Of a stretch of DNA of 32,774 nucleotides, positions 1 to 7,601 are shown one piece after another (the first letter of the stretch is position 1; every line of letters starts with the position of its first letter). The position numbers were made by a program, and so were the translations under genes. The DNA comes from Deltaproteobacteria bacterium. GTDB lineage: Bacteria; Desulfobacterota; Desulfarculia; Adiutricales; Adiutricaceae. The DNA lies in contig JAISEQ010000257.1 in assembly GCA_031264045.1 (NCBI GenBank), forward strand, positions 1 to 32,774, read 5' to 3'. The notes under the pieces were generated by a model. The model was not told the origin of the DNA. It saw nothing but the letters and a program-made list of their open reading frames with translations, and did no database searches.

Positions 1-66
1 GATGCTCGCGGCGGGAGGAAGGCAGGTGTCTGGACTTGGAGGCCGCGCGGCTTGAAGGCGGTTGCC

Positions 67-1212
67 TCAGGACTGCCCGGCAACGGCCGCAGATTTCCTG
101 CAGGAGACCATGAGGCCCACTGCCGTCTTCTCCAGCCTCTTTAGCACCACCGCGAAGCACGTGGACACCGCGAAGGTGAGGACTCCGAAGGACAGGAAAC
201 CCCACAGCCGGGAGATGTCGTATCCGGTCACGGCCAGGAGCTTGTGGTAGACTGCTTCGTGGATGATGTAGGTGTAGAAGGTCTTGTCGGCCACGAAAAG
301 TATGACCCTGGAAGCCAGGCCCCTGCCGGGGTCGAGCGACATGAAGAAGAGGAACATGCCCAGCTGGGCCAGGAGGTATGGCGCGAACTCCCGGTTGAAG
401 TAGAGCTGGTTGGACTGGCCGTCGGGGGCGATGTTCCATGCCATGGTGGCGAAGAAGAGGGCGGTGCCGCCGGCCAGGTAAACCAGTAGGCTCCCCCAGA
501 GTATCTTCCTCCTCCACTTCTCCCTGAAGCCCGGGGCGTCCCATACTGCCCGTATCTCGTGGCCCAGGATCATGAGCCACAGCCAGTAGAATGGCTTCTG
601 GGAGATCCACCAGTCCAGGTGCTGGAAGGTGAAGCTGTCCATGAAGAGGCAGCGGAGGGTCACACGGACCACAAAGAAAATCGCACCGGCCAAGAGGACG
701 TAGCGCTTGAGCTTTCTGGAGGACGGGGTGTCGGCGCAAACTATCTTCAGAAACGGTATGAAGAGATAGCAGAGGAAGAGGGCGAAGCTGAACCACACCG
801 ACAGGAAAGGGTTGTAGCCGTCCACGTAGTCGTATGGCCAGGTGGTGACGAGGATCCTCCCCACAAGGAGGAAGTTCGTGACGTTGAGGCCCTTCATGCA
901 GTCCGTGATGCTCCCCTGCCCCGACAGCCAGGGGGTCAGCTGGGCTATCACCAGCATCACCGCCACGAGGGGTATCATCACCCTCGCCGTGATGCGCTTC
1001 ATGTACATCGAAAAGGGCTTGTCGTGGGCGAAGAAGAAGCCCGCTATGAGAAAGAAGACCGGGGTCGCCGCGCACTTGGCAAGCGACCATGCCCAGGAGA
1101 CGTCCGGCTGGGAGGGCATGAAGTAGCTCAGGTGTATGAGCACCACGCAGAAGCAGCAGAAGATCCTGCCCAGCTCGATACCCGCCTCGCGGGGGGCTTT
1201 GGCCGCGCTCAT
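67..1212 (-). CDS. Acyltransferase family 3 membrane protein
   Basis: A 381-residue polytopic membrane protein that probably transfers an acyl group (often acetyl) to a surface glycan or lipid at the inner membrane. The N-terminal signature of Acyltransferase_3 (OafA/WecH/OpgC-like) is visible: GIELGRIFCCFCVVLIHL at about residues 11-28, with the conserved His of the R/x10/H pattern, then TPVFFLIAGFFF at 51-62. About nine to ten hydrophobic segments follow, ending with a late FYTYIIHEAVYH segment near residue 315. Length is normal for the family. The ATG has no clear Shine-Dalgarno sequence. The gene stands alone at the window edge; the next gene upstream is over 2 kb away and on the other strand. 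OpgC is a possible alternative because glucan genes lie nearby, but they are 7 kb off and the sequence is not specifically OpgC-like. Substrate unknown. Confidence 0.85.
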   Translation of the reverse strand: MSAAKAPREAGIELGRIFCCFCVVLIHLSYFMPSQPDVSWAWSLAKCAATPVFFLIAGFFFAHDKPFSMYMKRITARVMIPLVAVMLVIAQLTPWLSGQGSITDCMKGLNVTNFLLVGRILVTTWPYDYVDGYNPFLSVWFSFALFLCYLFIPFLKIVCADTPSSRKLKRYVLLAGAIFFVVRVTLRCLFMDSFTFQHLDWWISQKPFYWLWLMILGHEIRAVWDAPGFREKWRRKILWGSLLVYLAGGTALFFATMAWNIAPDGQSNQLYFNREFAPYLLAQLGMFLFFMSLDPGRGLASRVILFVADKTFYTYIIHEAVYHKLLAVTGYDISRLWGFLSFGVLTFAVSTCFAVVLKRLEKTAVGLMVSCRKSAAVAGQS

Positions 1213-2728
1213 ACGGTAGCCGGGCAGCGGCGCCGGGAAGCCGCAGTGATGGTGTTCTCAGTCAAAAAAGTTGCCGTGAGCCTTTGGGATGCCGGCGGGG
1301 CTTAGGTCCGGAAGGACTGCGATGCCGGGGAGGTGAGCGGGCCTTCGGAGGCTGAGGGGGTCAGGGGGCGCCTGGCGCGCCCGGAAGAGCGGAAGGTGTC
1401 CGGCGGGCGCCTGGCGGGCCCGGCGAAGCGGAATGTCCCCGGCGGGCGTCTGGCGCGGCCGGCGGAGCGGAAGATATACGGCGGGTGCCTTGCGGGCACG
1501 GAAGGTTGCGGAAGCTGTTCCGGGATGGCATTCCGGAGACGGCCGCCGCAGCCCAAGCCTCGGAAGGGCAGGAGGCAACAGGGATTATATCCCAAATCGG
1601 CGACTTAACAAACCCCACCAGGGGGTCCCGCGAAAGCCGGAACACGTTCGGGACCGGCCGGCGGGAGACACTTCTCCGGTCGCGCCGTGCTGCGCCGCCG
1701 CTTCGGCGTCCGAGCGTACCTTCCTCTCGCCCTGAGGCGGCTCCCGACGTTTCGGCGGCGGCCTCACCTGCCCTCCGGGACATGTCGGTTTCAAGTCCAT
1801 GAAAGCCTTCATCCGCCGGGTTGCTGTACGGGATGCAGCAGATATCCCGCAGGCAGCGGGCAAGATCCTGATTAATCACTGAGGGCCCCGCAGGTTCCCG
1901 TGACTGTTGGGGGCCCAAGCAGGTTCAGAACGGTCCGCGGAGCGGTTCAGTCCGAACCTCCTGAGCCGGTCGTGCCGATTCGAAAGCTGCCTTGCGGTGC
2001 CGGGGCAGGACATGATGAGGCGTATTCGTTCCGAATATCGAACATCGGACTTCAGCGCGGGAGCTCTCCGGTAACGTACCCGGTATGAACCGTCATCAGC
2101 CTTTCTTCAGACCGACTGATCTGAAAGACCAATCTCCCGTGCCTGTAAAGCGGCGGGAAAATTCCGAGGAAATCCTACAAAATATGCTAGTTTTCTGGGC
2201 GGGCGGTCTAGCCCATTATGAATGAGCGATGGTCTGGATTGGATAAAAAATACAATTTATCAAAGAGTTAACATCAATCTCAGATGAAACTTAATGCGTT
2301 GCCCCGCATGATGCGGTTACAAGACTCGCCACGCCCCGGCCTTGCTGGCATTTGCAGATGCGGGTATGGGTTAAAGTCAGCGGTACTTCATCCGCCGATT
2401 AAATCGATGGGTAAATTTTGTATTGTCAACATATCGTATCCGTCACAGAAGCTGAGCATATCAGATCCGAGAAGATACGTCCAAGATGACCAACAAAAAG
2501 GAATTCGAAAATGCCACAGTATTTCAAGGAGTTATATCAAATTTTATTGGCAATACATCGTATTGTCGCATTCCAATATCGGAGAGAAGCAACCAAGCCA
2601 AGCGCCCAAAGCGGCTCATGGCCTTATAGCCGAAGAAACTTGCTAATTGCGCTGAGTTCAACTCAATCACACCATATACAGCGCCGTTTTTCTAAACATA
2701 TGCCTCTGACAGCACCAAGCATCCTGAT
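1213..2728. other. Gene-free stretch upstream of the acyltransferase
   Basis: Apart from a 39-bp tandem repeat (1366 onward) no convincing gene is seen. Open frames here overlap one another on both strands, carry repeat-derived Arg/Pro/Gly-rich peptides and lack recognisable domains. Base composition falls from very GC-rich to mixed at about 2.15 kb and stays mixed to 3.1 kb, suggesting decayed foreign DNA in the second half. Confidence 0.5.
1366..1510. repeat. 39-bp GC-rich tandem repeat, about 3.7 copies
   Basis: Units start at 1366, 1405, 1444 and 1483. Each begins GGGCGCCTGGCG or a close variant and ends with a GGC, and the copies differ at scattered positions. Because 39 is a multiple of three, every frame through it is open and yields repetitive peptides. 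These spurious frames explain several overlapping open frames here. The last copy is partial. Confidence 0.85.
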
Positions 2729-2903
2729 TCATATCGAAACCGTAAAAAGTCGGTGGAGCTGCCTTGGACAGTTTGCGTCCCCCAGTCTGAGGTTTCTTGG
2801 AGCCAGAGGATGAATGAAATCGTACCGGATATAGAGGACGGTGCCTGCCCAGCCACCATTTTCTGGCACCACCGATTCATCCATGTCTTCATCAGAAATG
2901 CCT
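2729..2903 (-). repeat. Dispersed ~200-bp repeat, copy R1
   Basis: Read on the minus strand it contains the blocks ATTTCTGATGAAGA, CAAGAAACCTCAGACTGG, GACGCAAACTGTCC and ACCGACTTTTTACGGTTT. The same blocks occur in the same order in the copies at 3668-3860 and 29179-29388. The copies are clearly diverged (roughly two thirds to three quarters identical by eye). No terminal inverted repeats were recognised. A further fragment resembling only the 3' end of the unit (TTTTTACGGTTTAGTCAT) follows on the plus strand at 2911-2928. Confidence 0.65.
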
Positions 2904-3357
2904 ATCCTAGTTTTTACGGTTTAGTCATTCATCCCTATCTGAATGATGGGGCGGGCGATTTATTTCGCAACTCAATTCTGTACCATGACGATGTCAGAAG
3001 CAAAGTCGGCACATGCATTGAAGACTTGTTCTCGCAGAGAAGCATGAACGTAAAACATTTGACTTTATGACTGCTGAATAAGGCACCCGCCAAAGACACC
3101 TTATATCGCTCTAACAAGGGCGGGAAGGATTCACAGATTCGACATGACTATCCGTCCAGAAGGGCTCACTGGCCTGCGGAGACGTGCAGACTGGTTCATC
3201 GAGGGATCGGAGAAGCGGAGTCCAGGAGAAGGGCGGTTGGGTCGGTTTGCATTTCGTCCGCTGTCTGGCTAAAATTGCTTCAAATGGGACCGGATGGCCC
3301 CAGGAACCGGGGATAATCCGGCCCCGGAAGACCGACAGACATCCACGGACGGCACGG
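2904..3357. other. Gene-free stretch before the MNT pseudogene
   Basis: Mixed-composition DNA with no recognisable gene. It holds only a short fragment of the dispersed repeat at its left end. Open frames in it are short and have no familiar domain. Confidence 0.4.
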
Positions 3358-3667
3358 ATGGAGTTCCGGATGGGCCTCCCGGTCGAGGACATCAGAATGA
3401 TTGTTGGACCGATTGCCCAAAAACACGGTGTTGAGCAGCGTGTGGCTTTTCGGCTCCTACGCCCACGGCGAAGAGAAGCCCGACAGCGACATAGATCTCC
3501 TCATTGACAAGGGGAAAATCACCAGCTATTTGCAACTGAGCGAACTCTACGCCTACTTGCAGGAGTCCTTGCACACTAAGCTGGATCTTGTCACGACCGG
3601 AGCATTATGGGATGATTTTCTGGAGCAAGTAACTAGAGAGCAAATACTGATATATGACGCCACCGAA
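3358..3667 (+). pseudogene. MNT-type nucleotidyltransferase antitoxin (mntA-like), frameshifted
   Basis: Members of this family are minimal nucleotidyltransferases that silence a HEPN toxin, in some systems by AMPylating it. From ATG 3358 (or 3370) one frame encodes the typical N-terminus, including EDIRMIVGPIAQKHGVEQR. The frame shifted by one then carries the catalytic signature VWLFGSYAHGEEKPDSDIDL (GSx10DxD). The join lies at about 3440-3445 and is explained by loss of two bases from a GT run (GTGTGTGG expected, GTGTGG present). The body ends naturally around ILIYDA near 3660. The second frame then runs on into a dispersed repeat and stops at 3856, so the original stop has probably been lost. 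A TTG at 3401 could restart translation, giving a core protein without its first helix. The hepT-like gene follows. Confidence 0.7.
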
Positions 3668-3860
3668 ATCAGTCGCCGGGAGATTTCGATTGGGAAACGG
3701 ATGAGTCTTCGGACACCGAAAATGGAGACTGGTCAGTCGCCAGGCCCAATATACGGCACGCTTTCGCCTGTTCTCGGCCTCCCAGAACCCTCAAGCTGGG
3801 AGACGCAAACGATCCAGTTTTGCCTAACCGACTTATTAAGGTTCAGTCATATATGATTCA
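3668..3860 (+). repeat. Dispersed ~200-bp repeat, copy R2, between mntA-like and hepT-like genes
   Basis: It starts near AGTCGCCGGGAGATTTC and contains CCTCCCAGAACCCTCAAGC, GACGCAAACGATCCAG and CCGACTTATTAAGGTTCAGT. These match copies R4 and R5 in the same order and orientation. It occupies exactly the space between the end of the nucleotidyltransferase fold and the start of the HEPN protein, genes that usually abut or overlap. It therefore looks inserted. Its last bases supply the ATG used by the downstream gene. Confidence 0.7.
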
Positions 3861-4260
3861 CTCCCGTGATATCAACATCATCAGCCATATTGACAATTAC
3901 TGCGATCAGATTCTGACAGCCATGTCAAGATACGGGAATTCGTTCGCGATTCTGAAAGCTGACGATGTCTACAGATACGGCATGGGCATGAAACTCCAAC
4001 AGATAACCGAGTTATCGCAACATCTGACGGCTGACTTCACGAGAGAGCACGGAAACATGCCGTGGCACTCCATCAAATGTTTAAGGATTGTTTTTGTCCA
4101 CCGTTACGGGAAACTGGATATCGGAGCAATGTGGAGTATCATGTCCGTTGACATACCGGAACTGAAACAATTCTGCACAAAAATTATTGCTTTGACGAAA
4201 AGATCGGATGACCCTGAGTCATACAACGGCCCGGGCGACTGCGGTCCCAGGATGAGGTGA
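3853..4260 (+). CDS. HEPN-domain toxin (DUF86/HepT-like)
   Basis: A 135-residue helical protein of the HepT/DUF86 HEPN family, which are normally RNases neutralised by an MNT partner. The family layout is visible. The N-terminus is SRDINIISHIDNYCDQI. A central MKLQQITELSQHL helix follows. Next is MPWHSIKCLRIVFVHRYGKLD, with the RX4H core (RIVFVH). The C-terminal helix is MWSIMSVDIPELKQF. The usual Asn after the Arg (RN...H) is replaced by Ile, so catalytic competence is uncertain. The ATG at 3853 lies at the end of an inserted repeat, and an in-frame upstream start at 3820 is inside that repeat. Base use is more AT-rich than the neighbouring host genes, which suggests horizontal transfer. If the antitoxin is dead, the toxin is probably inactive or silent. 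Confidence 0.7.
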   Translation: MIHSRDINIISHIDNYCDQILTAMSRYGNSFAILKADDVYRYGMGMKLQQITELSQHLTADFTREHGNMPWHSIKCLRIVFVHRYGKLDIGAMWSIMSVDIPELKQFCTKIIALTKRSDDPESYNGPGDCGPRMR

Positions 4261-4677
4261 CAGGCTCCGTGAATTTTCGAATATCCATAAAACATCAAAG
4301 CTAAGGTTTCGATAGCCGGTAACCTACGTTTGGACTTAACCCGCGTTCATGAAATGGCCGCCTGACCCTGTCATGGCTGTTGAGCAAAGCGGTACTCTAT
4401 ACGGCATCAATCCAGGGCTCCCCATCGCGGCAGGACACCGTTCCGGCTCGGATGTCCGCGCGGAAAGACAAGCCTCACGCTTCATGGGAGTACGGATCCC
4501 CGCATTGCGCCTCAGTCGGAGGACCCCAGGTGCTTCCCGTGCCGACTTGGCCGGGGGCGCGGAGTCCGGGGGAGCACCGGGCACTTAATCGCGCCCGTCT
4601 ACGGCTACCGGCGATCCCGGCGGCGTTTCCGGCGCGCGCTCCATCCGAGGCTCCGCCGTTAACGGGGATTCCGCACG
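4261..4677. other. Gene-free gap downstream of both flanking genes
   Basis: This is a convergent 3' region between the HEPN gene (plus) and the SUMF1-domain gene (minus). Composition rises from mixed to GC-rich at about 4.34 kb. I see no gene, and no hairpin followed by a T run clear enough to call a terminator. Confidence 0.4.
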
Positions 4678-5835
4678 CTACTCGGCGGTGTAGGCCACCC
4701 TGAAGCCCTGGTTGGGGAGTTTCTCGTGGGGGGTGAGGTTGCCGCGGTCGGCGGAGCGGCAGGGGAAGTAGTCCATGTCGAAGGCGCATCCCCTGACCGA
4801 ACGGAGCTGCCTCCCGTCCTGGGGTCCGACCGGGTCCACCATGGGGCTCACCTCGTAGTAGAATTCGTCGTAAGCGTCGGACGTCCACTCGAAGACGTTC
4901 CCAAGGATGTCGAAGAGGCCGTAGGGGTTGGGGAGGAGCTGGCCCACGGGCCGGGCACTGCCCCCGGAGTTCCCATTGTACCAGGCGAACTTCGCGAGCT
5001 CCTCGGGGCCGTCCCCGAAGAAGTAGTCGGAAACGCTCCCTCCCCTGGCCGCCCGCTCCCATTCCGCCTCGGTGGGCAGCCGGTACCTCATGGTGCCCTC
5101 CATGCGGTTCATCGCGGCCACGAAGGCCATGGCCCGATCGTAGCTGACGGACTGGGCAGGAGCTCCGGGCGGCCGGTTCCCGCCGGTGCTTTCTCCCATG
5201 ACCAGGTCCCACTGCTCCTCGGTCACCTCGAACACCCCAAGGTAGAAGGGCCTCGTGAGCCTCACCTGGTGTACAGGCATCTCGTCCCGGAACGAGAAGG
5301 GGCGGCCCTCGGGCGATCCCATCGAAAATGTTCCGTCCGGCACCAGCGCGAACCTCATGCCGAGGGAACGGGCGGGTTTCGCGGGGACAGCTTCACTGCC
5401 GGGAGAGGGGGCGGTCCGGTTTCCGGGTACCTCTGCCGGGGGCCTGGATCGGGATGAAGACGCCGGGGACGGGGCGGACCGGGGGACGACGAGAGCTTCA
5501 TCTGCCGACAGAACGCGGGCGGTTCCGGCAGACGGGCGCGGGGAGGCCCCGGCAGACGGCCGAACGCTTGCCGCCTTCTCGCTGGAGGTCCGAGACCGTC
5601 CAGGAGCGGTCAGGAACGGCGCGCGGACAGGGGTCCGGAAAGATCCGCCTGCGGGAGGGTGTCCGGGGATATCGGCTTCGGGCACCGGCCGGTTCCCCCC
5701 GTAAGCAGGGGTATCCGGCGCCCGGGTATTTCCGTGCCCGGGAACGGTATCGGGGGACGCGGCGTGGGAAGCGAGGCTGAGCCCTGCCGCGAGGGCGGCC
5801 GCGGCCGCCATGACTGCGATCAGACGCCCCTTCAA
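4678..5835 (-). CDS. Secreted SUMF1/FGE-sulfatase-fold protein
   Basis: A 385-residue exported protein. Residues 1-26 form a signal peptide (MKGRLIAVMAAAAALAAGLS, then SHAAS). Residues 27-155 are a Pro/Arg/Ser-rich linker. The rest is a SUMF1 (formylglycine-generating-enzyme-like) domain: MRFALVPDGTFSMGSPEG, PVHQVRLTRPFYLGVFEVT, RLPTEAEWERAARGG, PYGLFDILGNVFEWTSD, and a final NQGFRVAY. The catalytic Cys arrangement of true sulfatase-activating FGE is not evident. The region reads RSVRGCAFDMDYFPCRSADR, with two cysteines ten positions apart in place of the usual GGSW and FGE Cys sites. A structural or ligand-binding role is therefore more likely than sulfatase activation, and no sulfatase gene is present. 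The TTG start is supported by a GGAGGT six bases upstream and by a promoter about 60 bp away. Monocistronic by context. Confidence 0.85.
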   Translation of the reverse strand: MKGRLIAVMAAAAALAAGLSLASHAASPDTVPGHGNTRAPDTPAYGGNRPVPEADIPGHPPAGGSFRTPVRAPFLTAPGRSRTSSEKAASVRPSAGASPRPSAGTARVLSADEALVVPRSAPSPASSSRSRPPAEVPGNRTAPSPGSEAVPAKPARSLGMRFALVPDGTFSMGSPEGRPFSFRDEMPVHQVRLTRPFYLGVFEVTEEQWDLVMGESTGGNRPPGAPAQSVSYDRAMAFVAAMNRMEGTMRYRLPTEAEWERAARGGSVSDYFFGDGPEELAKFAWYNGNSGGSARPVGQLLPNPYGLFDILGNVFEWTSDAYDEFYYEVSPMVDPVGPQDGRQLRSVRGCAFDMDYFPCRSADRGNLTPHEKLPNQGFRVAYTAE

Positions 5836-5841
5836 TGGGGT

Positions 5842-5847
5842 ACCTCC
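5842..5847 (-). promoter_or_regulatory. Shine-Dalgarno GGAGGT that fixes a TTG start
   Basis: On the minus strand GGAGGT is followed by six bases and then TTG (5835-5833). No ATG or GTG is better placed, and the signal peptide begins immediately, so the TTG is taken as the start of the SUMF1-domain gene. Confidence 0.7.
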
Positions 5848-5894
5848 GGAAAAGACGAAATCGGGCGGAAATGCGGGGTTTCGTCAGTTTCGGG

Positions 5895-5923
5895 ATTCTA
5901 CACCATTTCTCGGCCCCGGCCAA
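5895..5923 (-). promoter_or_regulatory. Sigma70-type promoter of the SUMF1-domain gene
   Basis: Minus-strand -35 TTGGCC (5923-5918), 17-bp spacer, -10 TAGAAT (5900-5895). This implies a leader of about 50 nt ending at the TTG start. The -10 matches consensus at five of six positions and the -35 at four of six. Confidence 0.5.
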
Positions 5924-6189
5924 CCGGAGAGCGTTGCGGCACGGGGGCAGTTCGCCCGCCGACGGCGGGAGAGGCGAATGACTGAGCCTGAACGGACTGC
6001 CCGGACCCGGCGCCGACCCGCGCGTGAGCCGGGCCATGTATTTTCGAAGCGGATTCGGCCATCAGATCGGGAAACGCGGCTCATCCCTCCGGGACGGGAA
6101 GGGCTGAAGTCTGGCACCGTGACGGAGATCCGACGGCGACAGGGACGTTTCACCAGGAAGAGAAACGATGCCAGACGTTATCCCTGACC
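5924..6189. other. GC-rich gap upstream of the SUMF1-domain promoter
   Basis: No gene seen. Short Arg-rich frames on both strands overlap each other and have no domain. The sequence switches abruptly to AT-rich DNA at about 6190. Confidence 0.4.
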
Positions 6190-7040
6190 CTTTTAGGGAT
6201 AGCCTTTTAAATTTACTATTATTACTGGACCTAGATAATTTTCTCAACTATCACTTGTTTCCAAGAATAAACACTTTGATTGATATCACTTTGGAATCAA
6301 AATATTCTTCAATTTTCGGTTTTATACAATAAAAAATGCATTATTTTACGGAACATCTCGAATCAGCATTGAATTGCCTTAAATCAAATGGCTGTTTTGA
6401 TTCTGGTGCCACTGCCGATGATATAATGCTCCAATTTTTGGATACTGAAGCGGTTACATTTGGAATGTAAAGACAAAAATATTTTGAATTAATATCCAGC
6501 AACACTTATTATCGAAAACTTATTTATAGATTTGTTGGTATATGTCAAGCAAGTCTATGCAATTTTAAATGATTAATCTCAATAACGTTAGAAATTTTAA
6601 CGAATTTTCAGATAGCTGTAATGTCTCTACAGTTTTACTAGTCTCTGACATTGCTGATCTTGCTAGCACTTTCATTATTTTACCGCCAGACTATATACAG
6701 TTGGAAAAATAATTTTATCATTAGACAATAAACACAAATACATTTTAACAACTTCCAATAATGAAGCTACAGGTGCGCTTAAACGCGAATATATTTTAAA
6801 CCAAACAACTTGTTTTTCAGGGATTGTTGTGATGAGCGTACATGTGTTAATCTTCATTCAGATAATTCATGACAAGTTTCAGCAAATGAATAATACATCA
6901 CGATATAAAATAATTATGCTATATTTAATTATTTTGTTTAATTAATTTTTAAATAATTATAAATATATTTATTCCGATCATATAAATTATATATTTTAGC
7001 ATATATTGTGGATATACAATTTATTTTTATTTTTCAATAC
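6190..7040. mobile_element. AT-rich island, probably decayed insertion-sequence DNA
   Basis: About 850 bp of very AT-rich sequence with sharp edges in GC-rich surroundings. Its texture resembles the flanks of the intact transposase gene near 20 kb. It contains a 44-codon frame (ATG 6336 to TAA 6470, peptide beginning MHYFTEHLESALNC) of unknown meaning and a longer frame at 6667-6945 that may be a transposase relic. No terminal repeats were recognised. Confidence 0.4.
6667..6945 (+). pseudogene. Possible relic of a DDE transposase C-terminal part
   Basis: A 92-codon open frame without a start codon, unusually long for such AT-rich DNA. Its segment KIILSLDNKHKYILTTSNNE...KREYILNQ can be aligned by eye with LDSGIFVLISSNEYGIDKVIELYFERQ, the region just before the catalytic Glu of the transposase encoded at 19602-21911. 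Shared points are the LD, the hydrophobic-L-x-x-SN run and the later Y. The following sequence no longer matches. If correct, this is a truncated related element in the opposite orientation. The similarity is weak. Confidence 0.25.
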
Positions 7041-7601
7041 TTAATTAAAACCGGTCAAAAGATGATAAACGCTACCAGCCGACAGGTCTCAGCCAAAATG
7101 TCCGGAGCGATATCCAGGTATCCCTTCACCGTGAAAGGTCTTCCCCTGGACGAACTTCCTGAATCCTCCGCCTTTTACTTCCCTACGGGCTCTCGCAGGA
7201 GCGCCTGCGCCGGGACTGTCAGCGAAAGGATACCTGAAGCTTCCGGACGTATGATGCATGTTTTAATCTTGATTCCACTGCGAAAACCCATCACTCCTCG
7301 TAATGTGAAGATGAAGGCTTTGGGTCATCGGCATCGAAAGCACGTGTATTTATGCTAAATCCTCGCCAGTGCACGCTGCCCTTGCCAAAGCGCTCTGGCC
7401 TCTGAAAGGTCAAGTGAAGTTTTTTTGCAGTGAAATCAAGCTTCCCTGAAAATTCCGTTTCGGCGGTCCAGGAGAACCGGAGACGGCTCCGTCAATTTTC
7501 TTCCGCGTCCCCGCATGAACTTTGAAGCTCGATCTTCGGGCTCTGCGCTGGAGCGCGGCCGCGGAACGCTTCGGGCTCCTGTCGCCGGGAACACGGGGAT
7601 T
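7041..7601. other. Gap between the AT-rich island and the Gly-rich membrane protein gene
   Basis: Composition rises from mixed to GC-rich. A plus-strand frame at 7008-7358 crosses the composition boundary and has no recognisable domain, so it is not called. No terminator with a clear stem and T run was found after the minus-strand gene ending at 7602. Confidence 0.4.

Noticed and set aside
67-1212. Assignment of the acyltransferase as OpgC
   Set aside because: Only family-level motifs are shared and it is not linked to opgG/opgH.
2284-2646. Possible gene of 120 codons
   Set aside because: Mixed-composition DNA, no family motif, no ribosome binding site, and overlap with another open frame on the same strand.
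7008-7358. Plus-strand frame of 116 codons
   Set aside because: It crosses an abrupt composition boundary, has no domain, and its codon use matches neither side.
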